Assembly: GCA_012522875.1 (NCBI GenBank)
Contig: JAAYJP010000148.1
Span: 1 to 13,170 of the forward strand
DNA from: Clostridiales bacterium
GTDB taxonomy: Bacteria; Bacillota; Clostridia; Christensenellales; Aristaeellaceae
DNA length: 13,170 nucleotides
Direction: 5' to 3'
Part shown: piece by piece, positions 7,133-13,170 of the stretch
Layout: each line of letters opens with the position of its first letter
How positions within the stretch are numbered: the stretch's first letter is position 1
Position numbers and translations under genes: made by a program
Notes under the pieces: model-generated
Told to the model about the DNA's origin: nothing
Database searches by the model: none
Seen by the model: the letters and a program-made list of their open reading frames with translations, nothing else

Positions 7133-7435
7133 TCAGGTCTCCTTTGGCAGTTGCCTTGTGGATTATACCATGCGCATATCAGGCGGGCAAGAAAGCGGCC
7201 ATCTGCGAACTGTGGTCCAACAATCTAAGGCGCATCAAAAGGAAGGGGATCTTTCTTACAGCATACATCGGGATAATGGTTTTTGGCGGCCATGTTTGTC
7301 TTGTCCCGTTCTTTATCCTCAGGTGTTCACAAATCCTTAACCTGACATTCATATCATGTGCAAAATCCAAAGGGTATATTATAGGTGCAGCGAAATCTGC
7401 GAACAACTTGCCTGATGGCAGAAAGGTATTGAGAT
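7133..7435. other. Divergent intergenic region between secA and htrA
   Basis: 303 bases with no gene I can support; overlapping frames have no recognisable protein and no ribosome binding site. It holds the secA promoter near its left end. On the plus strand an AT-rich run at 7375-7382 (TATATTAT) is the best -10 candidate for htrA, but I find no good -35 box at 16-18 bases, so htrA may use an activator or another sigma factor. The htrA ribosome binding site is AAAGG at 7422-7426. Confidence 0.5.
7162..7190 (-). promoter_or_regulatory. SigA promoter of the secA-prfB-tsaD operon
   Basis: On the minus strand the -35 box is TTGCCC (7185-7190), the spacer 17 bases and the -10 box a perfect TATAAT (7162-7167). 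Transcription would start near 7155, giving a leader of only about 22 bases that holds the strong AAAGGAG site. This leaves no room for a leader-based control element of the E. coli secM type. Confidence 0.8.
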
Positions 7436-8734
7436 ATGTTAAAAAACAAACGTGTGCTACCCTTTGTCGCACTGGCCCTTGTGGTAACGCTGGCTTTGGG
7501 CGCAGGCTTATCAGCAGCGGCTGCCAACGCCATTAGCCAGGATGAAATTGCCGGAATAATTGAAACCACGACAGACAAGAGCCTGATTGAAAGTCCGCTT
7601 CTCAATGTGGCCAACGCAGCCAAGGAGAGTGTAGTCGGTGTGAACAACTACCAGATCCGCGGCAGCATCTCTTCCTTTGATTTCGGATATGGATTCCGCT
7701 ACCGCCAACCCATGGATGAAGCGCCCCGGCTGCGGGGCACGGGTTCCGGTGTGGTGGTGACGTCTTACGGCCATGTGCTGACCAACCAGCATGTGGTGGA
7801 CGGCGCAGAAAAAATCACCGTAACCTTTGGGGAAACGGAGCTTGACGCCACGCTGATTTCCAGCGATGAGAATCTGGATCTGGCTGTGCTTCTGGTTCCC
7901 GGCATTCAGTTGCCCGCAGCCCCATTGGGCGACAGCGATGCCCTCCAGATCGGGGAATACGCCATTGTCATCGGAAACCCCCTGGGAAGCCAGTTTGAAC
8001 GCAGCGTAACGCTGGGCGTGGTATCCTCTGTTTCACGCACCATGCTCTCTTCCAACCGTGACCGGTTCGGCCTGCGCGTCAATAATGAAAATCAGATGAT
8101 TCAGGTGGATGCAGCCATCTCCTCCGGCAACTCCGGCGGTGGCATGTTCAACACCCTGGGACAGCTTCAAGGTGTACCCACACTGAAGTTCGACTCCAAC
8201 TTTTTCTCCCAAACCAGCGTCGACAATATCGGTATGTGCATTCCCATCAACGCGGCCAAGCCCATGATCAAGGCTGCACTTGAGCAGTATGACGCCGAGG
8301 AAGCCCAACAGCAGGCCGCAGCCCAGCCCACGCAGGAAAGCGCTGAAGCCGGCATCCCCGCTGGCCAGAACACTCCACGAATTGGTGTTCAGATCTTTTC
8401 CCTTCCTTCCAACTACCTCCCCGTGGCTCAGGGTATCCTGCCACAAGGAGCTTATGTGGCAGAAGTAGAGCCTGACTCACCCGCTTCCGCTGCCGGACTT
8501 GAAGTTGGTGACATCGTAGTGGAAGCCGCAGGCCAGGTCATCCGGGACGCGGATGGGCTGGTGAACATCATCCGTCAGCAGCAGGCTGGCGCGTCGCTGA
8601 GCATCAAGATCTACAGGGTCCCCGGACTGGATGCTGTCCTGGAGGACGCCGAGGGAATCAACAGGTTGGAGAAAGGGACATACCTTGATCTCACTGTAAC
8701 CCCACAGATCATAAGAGACGCGGCGGGTCTTTAG
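7436..8734 (+). CDS. htrA: HtrA/DegP-type serine protease with one PDZ domain
   Basis: A 432-residue trypsin-like protease of the HtrA family, which degrades or chaperones misfolded proteins outside the cytoplasmic membrane. Residues 1-31 form a basic start and a hydrophobic segment (VLPFVALALVVTLALGAGL) ending in an AAAANA stretch, so it is either a cleaved signal peptide or a membrane anchor. The protease domain (about 60-280) has the full triad: His119 (TNQHVV), Asp148 (ENLDLAVL) and Ser233 (GNSGG). The residue after GNSGG is Gly rather than the usual Pro (GNSGGGMF). A Gln/Ala-rich linker (about 284-312) leads to a single PDZ domain (about 315-396) with AGLEVGDIVVEAAG. The C-terminal 35 residues are unassigned. 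The ATG has AAAGG 9 bases upstream and the stop is TAG. Divergence from secA fits an export and quality-control pairing, but this is inference. Confidence 0.92.
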   Translation: MLKNKRVLPFVALALVVTLALGAGLSAAAANAISQDEIAGIIETTTDKSLIESPLLNVANAAKESVVGVNNYQIRGSISSFDFGYGFRYRQPMDEAPRLRGTGSGVVVTSYGHVLTNQHVVDGAEKITVTFGETELDATLISSDENLDLAVLLVPGIQLPAAPLGDSDALQIGEYAIVIGNPLGSQFERSVTLGVVSSVSRTMLSSNRDRFGLRVNNENQMIQVDAAISSGNSGGGMFNTLGQLQGVPTLKFDSNFFSQTSVDNIGMCIPINAAKPMIKAALEQYDAEEAQQQAAAQPTQESAEAGIPAGQNTPRIGVQIFSLPSNYLPVAQGILPQGAYVAEVEPDSPASAAGLEVGDIVVEAAGQVIRDADGLVNIIRQQQAGASLSIKIYRVPGLDAVLEDAEGINRLEKGTYLDLTVTPQIIRDAAGL

Positions 8735-8757
8735 TCTCAAAAAATCCCATAATTTTC

Positions 8758-8780
8758 AGGGGCCGCTTTGTGCGGCCCCT
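8758..8780 (+). terminator. Strong GC-rich hairpin after htrA, likely terminator
   Basis: AGGGGCCGC, loop TTTGT, GCGGCCCCT: a perfect 9-bp stem beginning 23 bases after the htrA stop. No proper T-tract follows (CGCTTGCGTATTT), so termination may be weak, factor-assisted, or the hairpin may only protect the 3' end. It sits directly before the promoter at 8792. Confidence 0.6.
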
Positions 8781-8791
8781 CGCTTGCGTAT

Positions 8792-8819
8792 TTGACACCG
8801 GCAAAGACGCTTGTATACT
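8792..8819 (+). promoter_or_regulatory. Strong SigA promoter for the unknown membrane protein
   Basis: A perfect -35 box TTGACA (8792-8797), a 16-base spacer and -10 box TATACT (8814-8819). The start site would be near 8826, so the leader is about 23 bases and consists mostly of an unusually complete Shine-Dalgarno sequence (AAGGAGGTGA, 8833-8842). Confidence 0.8.
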
Positions 8820-8848
8820 GTCGGTATGGGAAAAGGAGGTGAACGCCC

Positions 8849-9361
8849 GTGAAAACCATAGAAACTGCTGGCCGCCGCATGTTGTTCTGGGGCGCGCTGA
8901 TGATGATAGGCTGGGCGATGTATGAGTTGTCCATCCGTTTTGACGAGATGGTCATCTGGCTTTCGCCTGTGTTTGCGCTGGTACGGGATGGGCAATTAAC
9001 CCTTTGGGACTATTTCAGCCGGGTGAACTGGGCCAGGCTCACCACTCACCTTTTCCTGGTCCTCTGTGTTTTGCTTGGCGTATACGCGCTTTTGGCGCGC
9101 AAGCGTCCCATTCTTGTTCTGCTCTCGGTTCCGTCGGCGATTCTTCTTGGCGTCTTTTTTATGGGCAGTACCGATGTCATGTCAGCCAGCCAATGGCTGA
9201 AGCTGAAGCTTATTCCGCTTGCGCTCATCGCAGTGGGCGGCCTTTTATGTTTTATCAGCGCCTCCAAAATCTTCGGCTCTCACAGCGGGAAAAGAGGCCC
9301 CAGGACGCCGCCCTCACCCCGGATGTATGATCCTTTCCGCATGAAGGGTCCACCCGAATAA
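8849..9361 (+). CDS. Membrane protein of unknown function
   Basis: I do not recognise this 170-residue protein. It has predicted membrane helices at about 11-29, 65-83, 87-106 and 119-140, possibly with a short half-helix at 33-46, and a basic, proline-containing tail (about 145-170). Positive charges before helix 1 and in the tail suggest both ends are cytoplasmic. No catalytic motif or transporter signature is visible. The start is a GTG placed 9 bases after the GGAGG of a near-perfect Shine-Dalgarno sequence, and with the TTGACA promoter this implies good expression. It is a single-gene unit between the hairpin after htrA and the next promoter at 9404. The stop is TAA. The strong signals and clean frame make it a real gene. 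Confidence 0.8.
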   Translation: MKTIETAGRRMLFWGALMMIGWAMYELSIRFDEMVIWLSPVFALVRDGQLTLWDYFSRVNWARLTTHLFLVLCVLLGVYALLARKRPILVLLSVPSAILLGVFFMGSTDVMSASQWLKLKLIPLALIAVGGLLCFISASKIFGSHSGKRGPRTPPSPRMYDPFRMKGPPE

Positions 9362-9403
9362 TATCGCCTGTCGTATTTTAAATGTTCATGTTGCCTCGCC
9401 TTC

Positions 9404-9431
9404 TTGACATGTGCGGGGAGCGTGTTATTCT
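9404..9431 (+). promoter_or_regulatory. Promoter of the lysine riboswitch and ABC importer operon
   Basis: A perfect -35 box TTGACA (9404-9409), a 16-base spacer and an extended -10 (TG at 9423-9424, then TATTCT at 9426-9431). Transcription would start near 9438, about 20 bases before the riboswitch P1 strand. Confidence 0.75.
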
Positions 9432-9455
9432 TATTCCAACTTCATATTCCGACAT

Positions 9456-9620
9456 CGGATAGAGGTGTGGCACGCATCAGTACCGGGGGGGAGCCGCTGA
9501 CAGGCAATGATCCGCCGGGGAAGGGCAGGCCACCGAAACAGGCAGGCGGTCAGCGTCTGTATGTTGGGAGCCGGGAGAATATTTCGGCTACTGCCGCGGG
9601 ACGGCCGCGGAGCGCTATCA
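9456..9620 (+). promoter_or_regulatory. Lysine (L-box) riboswitch aptamer
   Basis: The 5' landmark GATAGAGGTG (9458-9467) and the 3' landmark ACTGCCGCGG to CCGCGGAGCGCTATC (9590-9619) match the L-box ends. P1 pairs GATAG (9458-9462) with CTATC (9615-9619). P5 is the 6-bp stem CCGCGG/CCGCGG (9594-9599 with 9605-9610). Between them lie the loop-E type AGTA (9479-9482), the purine-rich GGGGAAGGGC (9517-9526) and GCCACCGAAA (9529-9538), corresponding to the GCCGCCGAAG junction element. I compared it from memory with the B. subtilis lysC leader. This class binds L-lysine and normally lowers expression of lysine synthesis or uptake genes when lysine is plentiful. Here it precedes an amino acid ABC importer. 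The stretch 9362-9694 holds no protein gene. Confidence 0.88.
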
Positions 9621-9640
9621 AAGTCATTGCTTCCTTCAAT

Positions 9641-9670
9641 GGGCGGCGGGGCTGAAGCGCTTCGCCGCCC
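9641..9670 (+). terminator. Expression-platform hairpin of the lysine riboswitch
   Basis: GGGCGGCG (9641-9648) pairs with CGCCGCCC (9663-9670), extended inward by GGGC with GCTT including two G-U pairs: a 12-bp stem with a 6-base loop. Its apex AGCGCTTC (9656-9663) can instead pair with GGAGCGCT (9609-9616), which overlaps the P1 3' strand, giving mutually exclusive forms as expected for an L-box switch. The following bases are AAAACAATTT, not a T-tract, so whether it stops transcription or blocks initiation at the AGGAGG (9681-9686) is unclear. Confidence 0.65.
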
Positions 9671-9694
9671 AAAACAATTTAGGAGGAATGACCC

Positions 9695-10492
9695 ATGAAA
9701 AAACTGATGACCTGCCTTTTGGCCATCCTGATGCTGTTTGCCCTGACTGCCCAAGCTGAAACTTTCAAAGTGGGAATGGAGTGCAACTACGCGCCATTCA
9801 ACTGGACCCAGGCTAAGGCCAGTGACTTCACCGTGCCCCTGGCGGCAGGCGGTTATGCGGACGGCTATGATGTGCAGGTAGCGCTTTTCATTGCAGCGGA
9901 ACTTGGATTGGAACTGGAAATTGTCAAAACTGAGTGGGACGGTCTGCCCTTGGCCCTCACTTCCGGCAAAATTGACGCCATTATAGCGGGTATGAGCCCC
10001 ACAGCCCAACGCAAAGCGACACTGGACTTCAGCGACCCTTACTATGAAAGCGACTTGGTCATTGTGGTCAATAAGGGTAGCCAATTCGCGTCCGCCGAAA
10101 GCCTGTCGGATTTTGCCGGCGCAAAAATAACGGGTCAACTGAACACTTTCCATTACTCCGTCATCGAGCAGATCCCCGGTGTCCAGAAACAAACGGCGCT
10201 TGACACCTTTCCGGCCATGATCGTGGCCCTTACCAGCGGCCGCATTGACGGCTATGTGTCTGAGCGGCCTGGCGCCCTCTCCGCCGTGGCCAGCAATCCG
10301 GATTTCGCCTTCGTCTCATTTGAGGAGGGCTTGGGCTTTGAAGCCTCTGAGGAAGACACCGCTGTTGCCGTTGGCCTTCGCAAGGAAAGCCCGCTGATGG
10401 GCAGCATCAACACAGCTCTGGCAAAACTGGACAAGGAAACCCGAATCCGGCTGATGGATGAGGCCATGGCACGCCAGCCGCTTAGCGAGTAA
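9695..10492 (+). CDS. Amino acid ABC transporter substrate-binding protein (probably lysine)
   Basis: A 265-residue family 3 solute-binding protein, the extracytoplasmic receptor of an importer. The signal peptide (1-21) ends in AQA before Glu22, a signal peptidase I site with no lipobox. The family pattern follows: VGMECNYAPFNW (26-37), GYDVQVALFIAAELG (57-71), WDGLPLALTSGKIDAIIAGMSPTAQRK with Arg106 as the likely ligand-carboxylate contact, then DFSDPYYESD (111-120) and the second-lobe KITGQLNTFHY and RIDGYVSER segments. Glu29 aligns with Asp11 of the Lys/Arg/Orn-binding protein, which fits a cationic ligand but is not diagnostic. About 15 extra residues (38-52) lie between the APF and GYDV motifs. 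The ATG has AGGAGG 8 bases upstream. Lysine as substrate rests mainly on the riboswitch. The permease starts 8 bases after the stop. Confidence 0.93.
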   Translation: MKKLMTCLLAILMLFALTAQAETFKVGMECNYAPFNWTQAKASDFTVPLAAGGYADGYDVQVALFIAAELGLELEIVKTEWDGLPLALTSGKIDAIIAGMSPTAQRKATLDFSDPYYESDLVIVVNKGSQFASAESLSDFAGAKITGQLNTFHYSVIEQIPGVQKQTALDTFPAMIVALTSGRIDGYVSERPGALSAVASNPDFAFVSFEEGLGFEASEEDTAVAVGLRKESPLMGSINTALAKLDKETRIRLMDEAMARQPLSE

Positions 10493-10500
10493 CCTCAGGC

Positions 10501-11277
10501 ATGCCCAACACATTTTTTGGCTGGATCCATCTGCTTATCGACGAGTACGGCTCCCTGTTTCTGCAGGGAGCCGGGGTTACTATGCTCATCGCGGTGGTGG
10601 GCACCGTAGCAGGTTTCGTCATTGGATTGTTGGTTGCCATTCTGCGTACGATTCCCATTAAGCCTTCTGCGCCCGCCTGGCAGAGGATCCTTTTGCGCGG
10701 CTTTAAAACCGTGCTGACTGTCTATATCGAGGTGTTCCGGGGCACCCCCATGATTGTGCAGGCCATGGTGGTGTACTATGGCGCCCTTCAGTACCTGCAG
10801 CTGGATATGTCTGCCCTCCTGGCCGCATTCCTGGTGGTATCAGTGAACACCGGCGCCTACATGGCCGAAATTGTGCGTGGCGGCATTCTCAGCGTCGACA
10901 AAGGGCAGAAAGAGGCGGCAACCGCGGTCGGTCTGACCCATTGGCAAAGCATGACAAACGTCATCCTCCCCCAGGCTATCCGGAGTATCCTGCCGGCTGT
11001 TGGCAATGAATTTGTGGTAAACATCAAGGACTCAAGCGTCTTAAATGTCATCTCGGTTACCGAGGTCTACTTCATGTCAAAGTCCGCCGCCGGCACCTAT
11101 CTCAAGTATTTTGAGGTCTTCTTCATCACCGCTGTCATCTACTTTGTCCTGACCTTTACAACCACCCGTATTCTGCGTCTGGTGGAAAAAAAGCTGTCGG
11201 GCAAGGATTCCTACACCGTATATGGCTCCCAGTCGGACTCGAATGCCCCCATCAGGTATTCCCCGGAGGATCGTTAA
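10501..11277 (+). CDS. Polar amino acid ABC transporter permease
   Basis: A 258-residue membrane subunit of the HisM/GlnP family. Predicted helices include about 23-48, 69-78 leading into 83-97, 102-118, 180-191 and 205-222. The PAAT permease signatures are present: EVFRGTPMIVQ (77-87), NTGAYMAEIVRGGI (116-129), and the EAA loop EAATAVGLTHWQSMTNVILPQAIR (138-161) that docks onto the ATPase, followed by NEFVVNIKDSSVLNVI. A single permease gene implies a homodimer. The start ATG lies 8 bases after the binding-protein stop with only a weak upstream AGG, suggesting coupling. Its TAA stop shares a base with the ATG of the ATPase gene (TAATG). Confidence 0.95.
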   Translation: MPNTFFGWIHLLIDEYGSLFLQGAGVTMLIAVVGTVAGFVIGLLVAILRTIPIKPSAPAWQRILLRGFKTVLTVYIEVFRGTPMIVQAMVVYYGALQYLQLDMSALLAAFLVVSVNTGAYMAEIVRGGILSVDKGQKEAATAVGLTHWQSMTNVILPQAIRSILPAVGNEFVVNIKDSSVLNVISVTEVYFMSKSAAGTYLKYFEVFFITAVIYFVLTFTTTRILRLVEKKLSGKDSYTVYGSQSDSNAPIRYSPEDR

Positions 11278-12038
11278 TGGACAGCAGCAATTCCCCAATC
11301 ATTGAAATATTGGGTCTGGATAAAAAATTTGGGCGGAACACGGTCCTTAGCGGCATCGATTTACATGTGCCCAAGGGACAGGTGGTCTGCCTCATTGGGC
11401 CTTCCGGCTCAGGAAAGAGCACACTGCTGCGTTGTATCAATCTGCTGGAGACGCCTGACGCCGGTATTATCCGTTTCCACGGCCAGGATACCACCCAGAT
11501 GCCCAAAGGTCTGTTGCACGCCAAAATCGGCATGGTGTTCCAGCAATTCAACCTCTTTGGAAACCTTGATGCGCTTGAAAACTGTGTCTTGGGACAGATG
11601 AAGGTTCTAAGGCGCAGCCGTATCCAGAGTGTGGGGATTGCCGGAAAATACCTGGAACGGGTCGGGATGCTCCCTTACCGGGACGCCCGGCCGGATCAAC
11701 TTTCCGGGGGACAGAAGCAGCGGGTCGCCATCGCCCGCGCTTTGGCGATGGACCCGGAGGTCCTGCTTTTTGACGAGCCCACCAGCGCTTTGGACCCGGA
11801 GATGGTGGACGAGGTGCTCAGTGTTATCCGAACGCTTAAGGACGGCGGGCTGACCATGATCATCGTCACGCATGAAATGGCCTTTGCCCGGGATGCCGCT
11901 GACCGGGTGGTGTTCATGGACGCAGGCCAACTGGTGGAGGAAGGAAAGCCCGAAGCGCTTTTCACCAACCCCAAAAACGATCGTACCCGGGCGTTCTTGT
12001 CCCGAAGCCTGCGCGGGCATGGCACGGGGTTGGCATAA
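11277..12038 (+). CDS. Polar amino acid ABC transporter ATP-binding protein
   Basis: The 253-residue cytoplasmic ATPase that powers the importer. Walker A is at 41-49 (GPSGSGKST), the Q-loop near 89-90 (VFQQFNLF), the signature LSGGQKQRVAIARAL at 142-156, Walker B LLFDEP at 163-168, the D-loop SALDPE and the switch His199 (IVTHEM). The length and the sequence around VFQQFNLF match the GlnQ/HisP group of amino acid ATPases. GGAGG lies 7 bases before the ATG, and the start overlaps the permease stop by one base (TAATG). All core motifs are intact, so the cassette should be functional. Lysine specificity comes from the riboswitch, not from this subunit. The stop region also holds the -35 box of the next promoter. 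Confidence 0.96.
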   Translation: MDSSNSPIIEILGLDKKFGRNTVLSGIDLHVPKGQVVCLIGPSGSGKSTLLRCINLLETPDAGIIRFHGQDTTQMPKGLLHAKIGMVFQQFNLFGNLDALENCVLGQMKVLRRSRIQSVGIAGKYLERVGMLPYRDARPDQLSGGQKQRVAIARALAMDPEVLLFDEPTSALDPEMVDEVLSVIRTLKDGGLTMIIVTHEMAFARDAADRVVFMDAGQLVEEGKPEALFTNPKNDRTRAFLSRSLRGHGTGLA

Positions 12039-12057
12039 AGGCAAGCAGCGCTATAAT
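12030..12057 (+). promoter_or_regulatory. SigA promoter for the P-type ATPase, overlapping the ABC ATPase stop
   Basis: The -35 box TTGGCA (12030-12035) lies in the last codons of the ABC ATPase gene, the spacer is 16 bases and the -10 box is a perfect TATAAT (12052-12057). Transcription would start near 12064, giving a leader of about 85 bases. A second possibility is an extended -10 (TG then TAATAT, 12092-12100) with a poor -35. The leader contains a small stem TTGGC-AGG-GCCAA (12117-12129). No terminator separates it from the ABC operon. Confidence 0.7.
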
Positions 12058-12148
12058 CTTTGGCAATTTCCCTTTTCAAACGCTTTTCCTGTGTTAATAT
12101 GGTAATTGCATGCCGGTTGGCAGGGCCAATAAACACACGGGGTATATC

Positions 12149-13170
12149 ATGACGCAACAGGCCGAAGCGCTCAGGGGGCTAACCAGCGGGCAGGCGGAGC
12201 AGCTGCACAGGGATGGTAAAGGCAATCTGCCGCCAAAAAACGCCGGTCGCACTGTCGGGCAGATTTTATTTAAGAACATCTTCACCTGGTTCAATATCCT
12301 GAACTTGATACTGGCCCTGGCGTTGCTTTGGGTGAAATCATACCGCAACATGCTGTTTATGGGAGTGGTTGTGCTCAACACGCTAATCAGCACGGTGCAG
12401 GAGGTTCGCGCCAAAAAAACCGTGGACAAACTCACCCTGTTGGTGGCGGCTCCCGTGCCGGTCATGCGGGATGGGAAGTGGACCAAACTGGCCTCAGAGG
12501 AACTGGTGGAGGGCGACCTGGTGCGCTTTTCCGCAGGCGATCAGGTGTGCGCTGACGCCCAAGTGCTTTCCGGCCAGGGATCCGCTGATGAGGCACTGTT
12601 AACCGGTGAGAGCGACGCTGTGCCAAAGGCCCCGGAGGATCTCCTGTATTCGGGCAGTGTTATCACGGAAGGAAAGCTATACGCCCGCCTCATCCGTGTC
12701 GGCAATGACTGTTACGCCGGTCAGCTGGTACAGAGTGTCCGCAAGGAGAAAGCGGTTAAAAGCCAGTTGATGGAGGATCTGAAAAAGCTGATCCGCTTTA
12801 TCAGTTTCTTCCTGCTGCCCATCGGCCTGGCTCTGTTTTATAAACAGTCCTTACATCTGGGAGATCCGCTTGAGGCAGCTATTCCCGCCACGGTGGCCGC
12901 CATCCTGGGCATGATACCCGAGGGCTTGTTGCTATTGACCAGCATGGCGCTGGCCGTGGGTGTCATCCGACTGGGCAGGAAGGATACCCTTGTGCAGGAG
13001 CTCTACGGCATTGAAAACCTGGCCCGGGTGGATGTCCTTTGTGTGGATAAAACCGGTACCATCACCCAGGGCTGCCTGCATGTTCAGGAAGTCATTCCGC
13101 TCGAAAGCAATGGGATGGAAAGCATCGATGCATCCATGCGGCGCATGCTTCAGGCTTCTGAAGACGACAA
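12149..13170 (+). CDS. CtpE-like P-type cation-transporting ATPase (partial, C-terminus off the right edge)
   Basis: 340 codons are visible from the ATG at 12149, which has a weak GGGG site about 8 bases upstream. The frame reads MTQQAEALRGLTSGQAEQLH onward without interruption. Visible parts are a short N-terminus with no metal-binding CxxC domain, helices at about 48-62 and 68-84, the actuator domain with LTGES (151-155), helices about 214-231 and 243-270 containing the IPEGL motif (256-260), and the phosphorylation site DKTGT with Asp300. The IPEGL plus VQELYGIENLARVD sequence resembles the CtpE branch of P2-type pumps, linked in mycobacteria to calcium uptake. A heavy-metal P1B pump would have CPC-type residues in place of IPEGL. 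The nucleotide-binding domain and the last helices are outside the window. The ion is inferred only from this resemblance. Confidence 0.9.
   Translation, partial: MTQQAEALRGLTSGQAEQLHRDGKGNLPPKNAGRTVGQILFKNIFTWFNILNLILALALLWVKSYRNMLFMGVVVLNTLISTVQEVRAKKTVDKLTLLVAAPVPVMRDGKWTKLASEELVEGDLVRFSAGDQVCADAQVLSGQGSADEALLTGESDAVPKAPEDLLYSGSVITEGKLYARLIRVGNDCYAGQLVQSVRKEKAVKSQLMEDLKKLIRFISFFLLPIGLALFYKQSLHLGDPLEAAIPATVAAILGMIPEGLLLLTSMALAVGVIRLGRKDTLVQELYGIENLARVDVLCVDKTGTITQGCLHVQEVIPLESNGMESIDASMRRMLQASEDD

Noticed and set aside
7144..7536. Plus-strand open frame of 130 codons before htrA
   Set aside because: It runs into the htrA signal sequence in another frame, lacks a ribosome binding site and overlaps the secA promoter.
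9404..9655. Plus-strand open frame in the leader of the ABC operon
   Set aside because: The region is explained by a promoter and a lysine riboswitch, and the frame begins inside the -35 box.
9431..10192. Minus-strand open frame of 253 codons across the leader and binding-protein gene
   Set aside because: It runs through the riboswitch and antisense to the signal peptide and first lobe of the binding protein, with no recognisable protein features.
1..13170. CRISPR arrays, tRNA or rRNA genes, insertion sequences, phage attachment sites
   Set aside because: I saw no regularly spaced repeats, tRNA-like TTCGANNC arms in intergenic regions, or transposase or integrase sequences. Nearly all sequence is accounted for by genes and short leaders.

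Overview
The window looks like chromosomal DNA from a Bacillota (Clostridia-like) bacterium with a G+C content in the mid-50s percent as judged by eye. The reasons are the secA-prfB gene pair followed by a TIGR01906/DUF1461 membrane protein gene and tsaD, consensus sigma-70/SigA promoters, strong GGAGG ribosome binding sites, a lysine (L-box) riboswitch, and a barnase/barstar pair. No insertion sequence, tRNA, rRNA or CRISPR array was seen.

Layout. Positions 1-627, minus strand: a barnase-like ribonuclease with a lipoprotein signal, overlapping by 14 bases the start of a barstar-like inhibitor that runs off the left edge. Positions 633-1618, plus strand: a promoter, a small inverted repeat and a YkuE-type metallophosphoesterase whose 3' end overlaps tsaD tail to tail. 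Positions 1525-7132, minus strand: the compact operon secA > prfB > TIGR01906 membrane protein > tsaD. It has a 14-base gap between secA and prfB and then two stop/start overlaps (GTGA and ATGA), and is driven by a consensus promoter at 7162-7190. Positions 7436-8734, plus strand: an HtrA/DegP-type serine protease with one PDZ domain, divergent from secA. Positions 8792-9361: a strong promoter and an unrecognised four-helix membrane protein.

Positions 9404-12038 are the most informative part: an extended -10 promoter, a lysine riboswitch with a visible switch (antiterminator versus hairpin), then a three-gene polar amino acid ABC importer (binding protein, permease, ATPase). The riboswitch makes L-lysine the best inferred substrate. 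A TTGGCA/TATAAT promoter overlapping the stop codon of the ATPase gene then leads into a CtpE-like P-type cation ATPase cut by the right edge.

How the parts relate: the secA operon combines protein export (SecA), translation termination (RF2) and tRNA t6A modification (TsaD). HtrA next to it is an exported quality-control protease. The ABC cassette is a self-contained lysine-responsive uptake unit. The window is mostly housekeeping. I see no wholly new system. The points most worth a second look are the riboswitch switch architecture, the RF2 gene without its programmed frameshift, the lipid-anchored barnase with overlapping barstar, and the binding protein without a lipobox.
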